Shown here: positions 54,492 through 62,074 of the stretch, one piece after another
Layout: every line of letters begins with the position of its first letter
Position numbering within the stretch: position 1 is the stretch's first letter
NCBI RefSeq assembly: GCF_036409475.1
Contig: NZ_JAYRCK010000001.1
Location: forward strand, 186,001-250,000
Origin: Scandinavium sp036409475
GTDB lineage: Bacteria; Pseudomonadota; Gammaproteobacteria; Enterobacterales; Enterobacteriaceae
Direction: 5' to 3'
DNA: 64,000 nucleotides
The notes under the pieces: model-generated
Databases searched by the model: none
Told to the model about the DNA's origin: nothing
Seen by the model: the letters and a program-made list of their open reading frames with translations, nothing else
Translations under genes and position numbers: made by a program

Positions 54492-55499
54492 ATGTCAGAT
54501 ATTATTCTCGCCCGCGTTTCGCAAACCCTTGCAACGGAACAATCCCTTGAGAGCCTCGTCCGGCAACTGCTGGAGATGCTTGAGATGGTGACGCATATGG
54601 AATCGACCTATCTGACACGTGTCGACAACAGCACTCGCTTGCAGCACGTGGTTTATGCGCGTAACAGCAGCGATATGCAAATCCCCGAAGGCCACTCTCT
54701 GCCCTGGGATGAGTCACTGTGCAAACGCGCAGTCGATGAAGAATGCTATTTCAGCAACGATGTCCGCCACCGCTGGAGTGACTGCGAAGCCGCCCAGGCG
54801 CTCGGTATCAACACCTTTTTCACCACGCCGGTCCATCTCGCCGACGGTTCCCTGTACGGAACACTGTGCGCCTCCAGCCGGGACCAACATAATTTCAGCA
54901 TCAACAGCGAACACGTGCTACACCTGTTTGCGAGCCTGATTGCCCGTTATATCGAAAAAGAGTCGCTGGTCGAGCAACTGCGTGAAGCGAACGCCGCGTT
55001 GATTGCACACTCTTATACTGATGCGCTGACAGGTCTCTCTAACCGCCGTGCGGTGTATGAGCAACTTGATGCCCTGTTTAACAACGCGCGTAAAAATGAC
55101 TCACGCGTGCTGGTGGCCTTTATCGATTTGGATGATTTCAAAGAGATAAATGATATCCACGGCCATCAGGCTGGCGATGAGTTCCTGATTCAGGTCGGAC
55201 AGCGCCTCAGTTCTATGATGAGCCACGAAGATATTGTCGGCCGTCTCGGGGGCGATGAGTTCCTGGTGGCTTGCGAAATCACGACCAACGTCAAAAAAAC
55301 GGCCTTTGTCGAATTATTGCGTCGACAAATTCAGGGCGGTTATCAGTTGGGCGATCACCGGATTCAGTATCCCGGCGCGAGCATTGGCACCATTGAGGTC
55401 TGCCCGCAGGAAATGGACGCAGAAAGCGCGATTCAGGCCGCAGACGCGGCGATGTATCTCGACAAGAAAGCTCGTCAGCGGGTCAGCGTCGCGTCCTGA
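54492..55499 (+). CDS. dgcP: GAF-GGDEF diguanylate cyclase DgcP (YeaP)
   Basis: 335 residues. A GAF domain (about 15-165, with the SLCKRAVDEECYFSNDV and TTPVHLADGSLYGTLCA blocks) is followed by a GGDEF domain (about 170-335, RLGGDEFLVA). The active-site GGDEF is intact. The RxxD inhibitory site is not present at its usual place (SHED instead). It makes cyclic di-GMP. ATG 54492 follows GGGAG and gives the E. coli start MSDxI. Confidence 0.92.
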   Translation: MSDIILARVSQTLATEQSLESLVRQLLEMLEMVTHMESTYLTRVDNSTRLQHVVYARNSSDMQIPEGHSLPWDESLCKRAVDEECYFSNDVRHRWSDCEAAQALGINTFFTTPVHLADGSLYGTLCASSRDQHNFSINSEHVLHLFASLIARYIEKESLVEQLREANAALIAHSYTDALTGLSNRRAVYEQLDALFNNARKNDSRVLVAFIDLDDFKEINDIHGHQAGDEFLIQVGQRLSSMMSHEDIVGRLGGDEFLVACEITTNVKKTAFVELLRRQIQGGYQLGDHRIQYPGASIGTIEVCPQEMDAESAIQAADAAMYLDKKARQRVSVAS

Positions 55500-55680
55500 C
55501 GCGCCTGTTTCATTCGGTACATATCGGCATCCACCTGCTGGATGGTGGCGTCGAGATCGTCATGAAACTCCATCCATTCCCATGAAACCGACACCGGACA
55601 GCTCACCGCATTCGCTGGTGCCACGAATCTGCGATCAAGTTGCCGGTATGTTCGGTGGAAGGTCAGCGATCAGCAGGATT
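55475..55680 (-). pseudogene. 3' remnant of a second GGDEF gene
   Basis: The minus strand after dgcP encodes YRQLDRRFVAP, VSVSWEWMEF and then DADMYRMKQARQDATL before a TGA at 55477-55475. This is the pattern of the last 55 residues of a diguanylate cyclase domain. Further upstream a different frame gives ILLIADLPP, as in the strand after GGDEF, then stops. No start or catalytic motif remains. It overlaps the end of dgcP by 25 bases. It may be what is left of a cdgI-like gene. Confidence 0.65.
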
Positions 55681-55736
55681 TACTCTCAGGAGGGCCCGGC
55701 TTGCTGAAAGGAAAATTATTTAGCTGAAATTCAGAT

Positions 55737-55762
55737 ACAAAAAAACCGCCCAATTGGGCGGT
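55737..55762 (-). terminator. Terminator after the 75-aa gene
   Basis: ACCGCCCAATTGGGCGGT is a perfect palindrome followed, on the minus strand, by seven T. It would end the csp-ymcF-55781 transcript. Confidence 0.9.
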
Positions 55763-55780
55763 TAAAAGGACAATCAAACA

Positions 55781-56008
55781 TTAGAGATATTTTTCAGCGG
55801 CTTTAAGAATTTCTTCTGCGGCTAATTCTCTGTCTGTGGCGACATGAACCACGTGATGATCACCCGTCAATGAGGCGAAACTGGCAGACATTATTTTTAA
55901 ACTTGCCGTTTCGCCATTAGGATATTCACGTGATATTGACGTTTCATCCGGATTTACCGAGACAACAACGAGCGGTTCTGCGTTAAAAAACACGAGGACT
56001 TTTTTCAT
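55781..56008 (-). CDS. Hypothetical small protein, 75 aa
   Basis: 75 residues, beginning MKKVLVFFNAEPLVVVSVNPDE and ending in a charged helix (AAEEILKAAEKYL). Mixed alpha/beta, no signal peptide. A GGAGA ribosome binding site precedes the ATG and a strong terminator follows, so it is very likely a real gene. It lies 64 bases after the ymcF-like gene and may be the third gene of the cold-shock transcript. I do not recognise it. Confidence 0.7.
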   Translation of the reverse strand: MKKVLVFFNAEPLVVVSVNPDETSISREYPNGETASLKIMSASFASLTGDHHVVHVATDRELAAEEILKAAEKYL

Positions 56009-56072
56009 TTGTTCTCCGGCGCGGGATAAATGTCGGTCACCGTCCTGAAATATTTATCTGACAGCTCGTTAT

Positions 56073-56261
56073 CTATTTTCTGTATTCAACAGAAGCCGAA
56101 GCCGGTCGATGCCAGGTATAAATATTATCGAAGGTCACCATTGCCGATTTGCAAAATATACATTTTGCACCATGCGGATTTTTTTCCGACACATCAAACG
56201 AAGAGGTACGGTATTGCGATCCGTGGCAGCAAGGACAGCGAAAGTGGATTGAATCAGTAAT
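56073..56261 (-). CDS. ymcF: YmcF/YnfQ-like cold-shock small protein, ATT start
   Basis: 62 residues with two cysteine pairs (FRCPCCHGS and AKCIFCKS), a small zinc-ribbon. It resembles E. coli YmcF and YnfQ, found after cspG and cspI and reported to start at a non-AUG codon. Here no ATG, GTG or TTG fits. The conserved sequence begins ITDSIHF at an ATT, ten bases after the csp stop, with a GAGGG formed across that stop codon. The symbol is by similarity. The protein is hidden inside a longer open frame antisense to nothing real. Confidence 0.75.
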   Translation of the reverse strand: MTDSIHFRCPCCHGSQYRTSSFDVSEKNPHGAKCIFCKSAMVTFDNIYTWHRPASASVEYRK

Positions 56262-56271
56262 TTTCAGGCCC

Positions 56272-56484
56272 TCAACGCGGGACCACGTTGACAGCGGATG
56301 GACCTTTAGGACCGGCTTCAACGGAGAATTCGACTTCCTGATTTTCGTAGAGAGTACGGAAATCATTGCTCTGGATAGCGGAGAAGTGGACAAACACATC
56401 TTTACTACCGTCTTTAGGGGTAATAAAACCGAAACCTTTCTCGGCATTAAACCATTTAACAATACCAGTCATTTGAGAAGACAT
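56272..56484 (-). CDS. CspA-family cold-shock protein
   Basis: 70 residues, a single OB-fold with both RNA-binding motifs, KGFGFIT and VFVHFSAI. It is closest in pattern to CspG/CspI/CspB of E. coli. AAAGG before the ATG is the usual csp ribosome binding site. The ymcF-like gene follows at once. Which paralog it is cannot be settled from the sequence alone. Confidence 0.92.
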   Translation of the reverse strand: MSSQMTGIVKWFNAEKGFGFITPKDGSKDVFVHFSAIQSNDFRTLYENQEVEFSVEAGPKGPSAVNVVPR

Positions 56485-56720
56485 ATATTTTTACCTTTAA
56501 TTATATTTCGCCCGCAGGCAGTGCTGGTCTGAAGAAACTATCGGGTACTGAGAAAACTGAAGAAGAGACATCAAAGGAAGAGAAAATGATGAGAACGACT
56601 TAAGAGAACTGTTTCAGATAACGTTTTTGTTCAAACCGATGGGCCATTAACGCATGTTCAACATGACTTAGCAAGGTTTATCTCAAAAAGATTTGTCAGT
56701 GCGGTTCGGTTTCCTCTTAA
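56485..56720 (-). promoter_or_regulatory. Long 5' leader of the csp gene
   Basis: The 316-base gap between the divergent csp and zinc-ribbon genes holds no frame. Cold-shock genes usually have a leader of about 150 bases that folds differently in the cold. The AT-rich end near the ATG (TTAATTAAAGG-like) fits that pattern, but I could not find a clear cold box. The right part must also hold the promoter of the gene at 56801. Confidence 0.45.
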
Positions 56721-56800
56721 TCTGCGTATTTCTAAAATGAGTTAGCGCTTTTTGTTTTTGCTTAAGGTATTGTTTCGCGCCAACCAAAAAAGGAAACCAC

Positions 56801-56971
56801 ATGGCTGAACGTAAAAATCGTCAACTTCGCCCTTCCCAGCCTGCCGGATGTACCTGTCCGAAATGCGAAAAACAATCGATGCACAGTCCATCCCGAATCA
56901 AAAAAAATAGTCCCCTCCTGTGCCCTTACTGCGGAACGTTATTTTCTGCCGCTGAATTAACCACCAGATAA
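56801..56971 (+). CDS. Small zinc-ribbon protein, 56 aa
   Basis: 56 residues starting MAERKNRQLRPSQP, with two pairs of cysteines (CTCPKC and CPYC) about 20 residues apart and a basic linker, as in a minimal zinc ribbon. A good AAGGA ribosome binding site stands six bases before the ATG. It is divergent from the csp gene and distinct in sequence from the ymcF-like protein, though both are tiny zinc-ribbons. Function unknown. Confidence 0.7.
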   Translation: MAERKNRQLRPSQPAGCTCPKCEKQSMHSPSRIKKNSPLLCPYCGTLFSAAELTTR

Positions 56972-57045
56972 CCGACATCGCTATGTTTCTGTCTGCTGCA
57001 CCTGTTTTATTGTTCAGGCAAAGAAGAAAATATGTGACAAAAAAA

Positions 57046-57065
57046 CGGGAACCTTTCGGCTCCCG
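57046..57065 (-). terminator. icd terminator
   Basis: A CGGGA-ACC/GG-TCCCG type stem over a short loop, with a T run of seven on the minus strand, just past the icd stop. Confidence 0.85.
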
Positions 57066-57089
57066 CTTTTATTGCAATCAGCAAACAGA

Positions 57090-58340
57090 TTACATGTTCG
57101 CGATAATCGCGTCACCAAACTCTGAACATTTCAGCAGCTTAGCGCCTTCCATCAGACGTTCGAAGTCATAAGTCACGGTCTTAGCGGCGATTGCGCCTTC
57201 CATGCCTTTAACAATCAGGTCTGCGGCTTCGAACCATTCCATGTGGCGCAGCATCATTTCTGCGGACAGGATCACGGAACCTGGGTTCACTTTGTCCTGA
57301 CCAGCATACTTAGGCGCGGTACCGTGGGTGGCTTCGAACAGGGCGCACTCGTCACCGATGTTCGCGCCTGGCGCAATACCGATACCACCGACCTGTGCGG
57401 CCAGGGCATCAGAGATGTAGTCGCCGTTCAGGTTCATACAGGCGATAACGTCGTACTCTGCCGGACGCAGCAGGATCTGCTGCAGGAACGCATCGGCGAT
57501 AACGTCTTTGATGATGATTTCTTTGCCGGTTTTCGGGTTCTTGATCTTCTGCCACGGGCCGCCGTCGATCAGCTCACCGCCGAATTCTTCTTTCGCCAAC
57601 TGGTAACCCCAGTCTTTGAAGGCGCCTTCGGTGAATTTCATGATGTTGCCTTTGTGAACCAGCGTCACAGAGTCGCGATCGTTAGTGATAGCGTAGTCAA
57701 TCGCGGCACGCACCAGACGTTTGGTGCCTTCTTCTGAACATGGCTTGATGCCGATACCGCAGTGCTCAGGGAAGCGAATTTTCTTCACGCCCATCTCTTC
57801 ACGCAGGAACTTGATCACTTTTTCTGCATCAGCAGAGTCCGCTTTCCATTCGATGCCCGCATAGATGTCTTCGGAGTTTTCACGGAAGATAACCATGTCA
57901 GTCAGTTCCGGGTGTTTCACCGGGCTTGGCGTACCCTGGTAGTAACGTACCGGGCGCAGGCAGACGTAAAGGTCCAGCTCCTGACGCAGAGCAACGTTCA
58001 GAGAACGAATACCGCCGCCGACTGGCGTGGTCAGTGGGCCTTTGATGGCAACGCGATATTCACGAATCAGATCCAGCGTTTCGGCTGGCAGCCAGACATC
58101 CTGACCATAGACATGAGTCGATTTTTCGCCGGTGTAAATTTCCATCCAGGAAATTTTACGCTCGCCTTTGTAGGCTTTCTCTACGGCAGCATTCACGACT
58201 TTGATCATCGGCGGAGTCACGTCAACACCGATGCCATCCCCTTCGATGAAAGGGATGATTGGGTTGTGAGGTACGTTGAGTTTGCCGTTTTGCAGGGTGA
58301 TTTTTTGGCCTTCCGCCGGAACAACTACTTTGCTTTCCAT
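57090..58340 (-). CDS. icd: NADP-dependent isocitrate dehydrogenase
   Basis: 416 residues, same as E. coli. It oxidises isocitrate to 2-oxoglutarate in the TCA cycle. The regulatory Ser113 is in GGGIRSLNVALRQ and the NADP part in ATHGTAPKYAGQDKVNPGS. ATG 58340 gives MESKVVVP; the open frame to 58433 is leader. The 3' end is intact, so no e14-type prophage is inserted here. Confidence 0.97.
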   Translation of the reverse strand: MESKVVVPAEGQKITLQNGKLNVPHNPIIPFIEGDGIGVDVTPPMIKVVNAAVEKAYKGERKISWMEIYTGEKSTHVYGQDVWLPAETLDLIREYRVAIKGPLTTPVGGGIRSLNVALRQELDLYVCLRPVRYYQGTPSPVKHPELTDMVIFRENSEDIYAGIEWKADSADAEKVIKFLREEMGVKKIRFPEHCGIGIKPCSEEGTKRLVRAAIDYAITNDRDSVTLVHKGNIMKFTEGAFKDWGYQLAKEEFGGELIDGGPWQKIKNPKTGKEIIIKDVIADAFLQQILLRPAEYDVIACMNLNGDYISDALAAQVGGIGIAPGANIGDECALFEATHGTAPKYAGQDKVNPGSVILSAEMMLRHMEWFEAADLIVKGMEGAIAAKTVTYDFERLMEGAKLLKCSEFGDAIIANM

Positions 58341-58517
58341 CAACTTCTCCTTCGAGCGCTTCTGGTGATTGCCCGTTCTCTTCGCGTCCTGGGTGCGAAG
58401 CTTTTTTACCGCAACGCGAACAAGTGTGAGCAATATTTTTTGTTAATGATTTGTAATGAGCTGGTTGATACTACCTGATTGTTGGGTCCCATGAAAGGTC
58501 TTCGTTATTAGGCTATA

Positions 58518-59174
58518 ATGCGGCAATTGACCCAGCCTGAAAATACCATGACGAAAACTTCTTTTAGAAATCACCGGGTTGAGCGATTCAGCTCACGCCT
58601 TGCCACCAGACAACGTAAAGAAAGCCAACCAAAAAGGGTGATTTTGTTCAATAAACCCTACGATGTTTTGCCCCAGTTTACCGACGAGGCCGGGCGCAGC
58701 ACGCTGAAGGACTATATCGACGTGCAGGGTGTGTATGCGGCAGGTCGTCTGGACCGCGACAGCGAAGGATTGTTGGTGCTGACCAACGACGGCGCGTTAC
58801 AGGCCAGGCTGACTCAGCCGGGCAAGCGCACGGGGAAAATCTATTTCGTTCAGGTGGAGGGCGCGCCGGATGAAGCCGCACTGAATGCCTTACGTACCGG
58901 TGTGACGCTGAACGATGGCCCAACATTGCCTGCAGGTATTGAACGGGTCGAAGAACCTGAGTGGCTCTGGCCGCGCAATCCGCCTATTCGCGAGCGTAAA
59001 GCCATCCCGACCAGTTGGTTGAAAGTGACATTATATGAAGGGCGGAATCGTCAGGTTCGTCGTATGACAGCGCATGTCGGCTACCCTACCCTGCGCCTGA
59101 TTCGCTACGCGATGGGCGATTACACCCTGGATAATCTCGCTAACGGCGAGTGGCGGGATGTGACGTCAGAGTAA
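58518..59174 (+). CDS. rluE: 23S rRNA pseudouridine 2457 synthase RluE
   Basis: 218 residues, RsuA-family pseudouridine synthase. The catalytic Asp is in AAGRLDRDSEGLLVLTN near residue 75, and the GRNRQVRRMTAHVG block near residue 177. It is divergent from icd, as in E. coli. The 3' end overlaps the next gene by nine bases. Confidence 0.95.
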   Translation: MRQLTQPENTMTKTSFRNHRVERFSSRLATRQRKESQPKRVILFNKPYDVLPQFTDEAGRSTLKDYIDVQGVYAAGRLDRDSEGLLVLTNDGALQARLTQPGKRTGKIYFVQVEGAPDEAALNALRTGVTLNDGPTLPAGIERVEEPEWLWPRNPPIRERKAIPTSWLKVTLYEGRNRQVRRMTAHVGYPTLRLIRYAMGDYTLDNLANGEWRDVTSE

Positions 59175-59663
59175 AACTTTCAGGTCTGCACCGTCCTGAG
59201 TGACGTGTGAGACCCGGCTATTCAGGAAAGCATCGCCATCAGGGACCACAATCTCTAACGCCTCTTTGAATCGCGCGGAGTGCAGTAAAAAGTCGGCGCT
59301 GGTTGGATTGCTGGCGATGGGGATATTCCACACGGTTGCCAGTCGCATCAGCGCTTTGACATCGGAATGATGAGGCACGGCGCTGAGCGGGTCCCAGAAG
59401 AAAATGAGAATGTCGATTTGCCCGGTGGCAATCAAATACCCCAATTGCTGATCGCCGCCAATCGAGCCGCTCATCAGGCTGAGCACCGACAAACAGGTCT
59501 GGCTTTGTAACAATCGGCCTGTTGTTCCGGTGGCATAAATGACATGATCGCTGAGAGACTGTTGATTCGCCGTCGCCCAGTTCAGCAGCGACGCTTTGCA
59601 GGGATCGTGTGCTACCAGCGCAACACGTTTACGAACGGGCATGGTGCGAGTGGTCAGTTGCAT
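59166..59663 (-). CDS. Second methylglyoxal synthase (MgsA paralog)
   Basis: 165 residues, clearly homologous to MgsA (E. coli 152 aa), which turns dihydroxyacetone phosphate into methylglyoxal and phosphate. The residues known from E. coli are kept at the same positions: His19, Asp20, Asp71 (GGDQQ), Asp91 (FFWDP), His98 and Asp101. The C-terminus is about 12 residues longer. In E. coli mgsA lies at 22 min, next to helD; this copy between rluE and nudJ is outside that place. GAGGG stands seven bases before the ATG. It may be an extra copy with its own control. Confidence 0.85.
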   Translation of the reverse strand: MQLTTRTMPVRKRVALVAHDPCKASLLNWATANQQSLSDHVIYATGTTGRLLQSQTCLSVLSLMSGSIGGDQQLGYLIATGQIDILIFFWDPLSAVPHHSDVKALMRLATVWNIPIASNPTSADFLLHSARFKEALEIVVPDGDAFLNSRVSHVTQDGADLKVLL

Positions 59664-59682
59664 GATTCAACCCTCTGAACGC

Positions 59683-59698
59683 GTGTTCGGTCGAACAC
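59683..59698. promoter_or_regulatory. Perfect palindrome between mgsA paralog and nudJ
   Basis: GTGTTCG-GT-CGAACAC has seven-base arms and a two-base spacer. It lies 20-35 bases upstream of the mgsA-like start, in a divergent promoter region, and looks like the operator of a dimeric repressor. I cannot match it to a known consensus. Confidence 0.5.
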
Positions 59699-59777
59699 CC
59701 GACTGAAGTATAGTGGTCAGATTAAAATGTGATCCATATCAAATAAATATACTCACCCACTGTTACCAGGAGCCACC

Positions 59778-60251
59778 ATGTTTACACCCCACGTTACCGT
59801 CGCTTGCGTTGTTCACGCCAAAGGCAAGTTCCTGATTGTTGAAGAAACCGTGAACGGAAAAGTCACCTGGAATCAGCCTGCCGGGCACCTTGAAGTAGAT
59901 GAAACGCTGGTGCAGGCCGCTGAACGAGAACTGTGGGAAGAAACCGGCATCCGCGCCACACCCCAGCACCTGGTTCGCATGCATCAATGGATTGCCCCTG
60001 ATCAAACGCCCTTCCTGCGCTTTTTATTCTCGATAGAACTTAACGATACGTGCGCTACTGAACCCCACGACGACGACATCGATCGGTGTTTGTGGCTGAG
60101 CGCGGAAGAAATCCTTACCGCCTCTCACCTGCGTTCGCCGTTAGTGGCTGAAAGTATTCGCTGCTGGCAAAGCGGGCAGCGTCTGCCGCTGGAGATTATC
60201 GGCGAATTTAACTGGCCTTTCACAAAGGGTGATCACACCGGGGCTGCGTGA
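59778..60251 (+). CDS. nudJ: Nudix phosphatase NudJ
   Basis: 157 residues with the Nudix box GHLEVDETLVQAAERELWEETGI near residues 37-59. E. coli NudJ releases inorganic phosphate from nucleoside tri- and diphosphates and from the thiamin precursor HMP-PP. It is upstream of mnmA, 41 bases apart. Confidence 0.94.
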   Translation: MFTPHVTVACVVHAKGKFLIVEETVNGKVTWNQPAGHLEVDETLVQAAERELWEETGIRATPQHLVRMHQWIAPDQTPFLRFLFSIELNDTCATEPHDDDIDRCLWLSAEEILTASHLRSPLVAESIRCWQSGQRLPLEIIGEFNWPFTKGDHTGAA

Positions 60252-60292
60252 TAGAATACGCCGCCTTGAAGTTCAATGTCGTGAGTATTCCA

Positions 60293-61399
60293 ATGTCAGA
60301 AAGCCCAAAAAAAGTGATCGTCGGGATGTCCGGCGGTGTCGATTCCTCCGTTTCTGCTTACCTGCTGCAACAGCAGGGCTATAAAGTAGAAGGCCTGTTC
60401 ATGAAGAACTGGGAAGAGGACGACGGCGAGGAATATTGTACTGCTGCCGCGGATCTGGCAGATGCCCAGGCCGTGTGCGACAAGCTCGGCATTGAGCTGC
60501 ACACCGTTAACTTTGCCGCAGAGTACTGGGATAACGTCTTTGAGCTCTTCCTCGAAGAATACAAAGCGGGCCGTACGCCCAACCCGGATATTCTGTGCAA
60601 CAAAGAAATCAAATTTAAAGCCTTCCTGGAATTTGCCGCCGAAGATTTAGGTGCCGATTATATTGCCACCGGCCACTACGTGCGCCGTGCTGACGTTAAT
60701 GGCAAAAGCCAGCTACTGCGCGGCCTGGATGGCAATAAAGACCAGAGCTATTTCCTCTATACACTCGGTCACGAGCAAATCGCCCAGAGCCTGTTCCCTG
60801 TTGGCGAGCTGGAAAAGCCTGAAGTCCGCCGCATTGCCGAAGAGCTCGATCTCATCACTGCCAGGAAAAAAGATTCCACCGGTATCTGCTTCATTGGTGA
60901 GCGCAAATTCCGCGAGTTCCTTGGTCGCTATCTGCCAGCCCAGCCGGGCAAAATCGTTACCGTCGACGGTGACGTAATTGGCGAGCATCAGGGTCTGATG
61001 TATCACACTCTCGGCCAGCGTAAAGGCCTGGGCATTGGCGGCACCAAAGACGGCAGCGAAGAGCCGTGGTACACCGTTGATAAAGACATTGAGAACAATA
61101 TTCTGGTAGTGGCGCAAGGTCATGACCATCCTCGCCTGATGTCTGTAGGGCTGATTGCCCAGCAGTTGCACTGGGTCGATCGCGAACCGCTGACCGGCAC
61201 TGTGCATTGCACCGTGAAAACCCGCTACCGTCAGACAGACATTCCGTGCACGGTCACCGCACTGGATGAAGACAGAATTGAGGTTCGCTTTGACGAACCC
61301 GTTTCCGCCGTAACGCCAGGCCAGTCTGCTGTGTTCTACAGCGGTGAAGTGTGCCTCGGTGGCGGCATTATTGAGCAGCGCCTGCCGCTGCCCGTTTAA
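60293..61399 (+). CDS. mnmA: tRNA 2-thiouridylase MnmA
   Basis: 368 residues. It puts sulfur on U34 of tRNA Lys, Glu and Gln. The ATP-pyrophosphatase loop GMSGGVDSSVS is near residue 12, and the catalytic cysteines are in PDILCNKEIKF and TGICFIGERKF. ATG 60293 gives the E. coli start; the frame from 60248 is not used. Confidence 0.97.
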   Translation: MSESPKKVIVGMSGGVDSSVSAYLLQQQGYKVEGLFMKNWEEDDGEEYCTAAADLADAQAVCDKLGIELHTVNFAAEYWDNVFELFLEEYKAGRTPNPDILCNKEIKFKAFLEFAAEDLGADYIATGHYVRRADVNGKSQLLRGLDGNKDQSYFLYTLGHEQIAQSLFPVGELEKPEVRRIAEELDLITARKKDSTGICFIGERKFREFLGRYLPAQPGKIVTVDGDVIGEHQGLMYHTLGQRKGLGIGGTKDGSEEPWYTVDKDIENNILVVAQGHDHPRLMSVGLIAQQLHWVDREPLTGTVHCTVKTRYRQTDIPCTVTALDEDRIEVRFDEPVSAVTPGQSAVFYSGEVCLGGGIIEQRLPLPV

Positions 61400-61429
61400 G
61401 ACTGACACGGCACACCGAAAGGAGTTTTA

Positions 61430-62071
61430 GTGGCGAAGAACTATTATGACATCACGCTGGCGCTGGCCGGGATTTGCCAGTCAGCTCGTCTGGTTCAGCA
61501 ACTGGCGCATCAAGGGCATTGCGATAGCGACGCCCTGCACGTCTCGCTGAACAGCGTTATCGATCTCAACCCGGATTCCACTCTGGGTGTCTTCGGTGGC
61601 AGTGAAGCCAATCTTCGCCTCGGTCTGGAAACCCTGCTCGGGGTGCTGAACGCCAGCAGTCGCCAGGGCCTGAACGCTGAACTGACGCGTTATACCTTAA
61701 GCCTGATGGTGCTGGAGCGTAAACTGGCTGCCGCCAAAGGTGCGATGGACACGCTCGGCGATCGCATCAACGGTCTGCAGCGCCAGCTGGATCATTTTGA
61801 TTTACAGTCTGAAACGCTGCTGAGCGCCATGGCGGCTATTTATGTCGATGTGGTTAGTCCACTTGGACCGCGTATTCAGGTCACCGGCTCCCCTGCTGTG
61901 CTGCAAAGCCCGCAGGTGCAGGCCAAAGTTCGTGCCAGCCTGCTCGCCGGTATTCGCGCCGCCGTGCTGTGGCACCAGGTCGGCGGTGGCCGTCTGCAAC
62001 TGATGTTTTCTCGTCATCGCCTGACCACTCAGGCCAAACAAATTCTTGCTCATTTAACTCCGGAGTTGTGA
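61430..62071 (+). CDS. hflD: HflD (lambda CII-interacting) protein
   Basis: 213 residues with a GTG start seven bases after GGAG. Almost identical to E. coli HflD, a mostly helical membrane-associated protein that binds phage lambda CII; its cellular role is unclear. It lies between mnmA and purB in one operon, four bases before purB. Confidence 0.95.
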   Translation: MAKNYYDITLALAGICQSARLVQQLAHQGHCDSDALHVSLNSVIDLNPDSTLGVFGGSEANLRLGLETLLGVLNASSRQGLNAELTRYTLSLMVLERKLAAAKGAMDTLGDRINGLQRQLDHFDLQSETLLSAMAAIYVDVVSPLGPRIQVTGSPAVLQSPQVQAKVRASLLAGIRAAVLWHQVGGGRLQLMFSRHRLTTQAKQILAHLTPEL

Positions 62072-62074
62072 TCT

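Noticed and set aside
55234..55707. 157-residue plus-strand frame over the end of dgcP and beyond
   Set aside because: It is out of frame with dgcP and its tail covers the GGDEF remnant on the other strand; no family features.
56073..56462. 129-residue minus-strand frame through csp into the ymcF-like gene
   Set aside because: Its first two thirds are an out-of-frame reading of the csp gene; only the last 62 residues are conserved.
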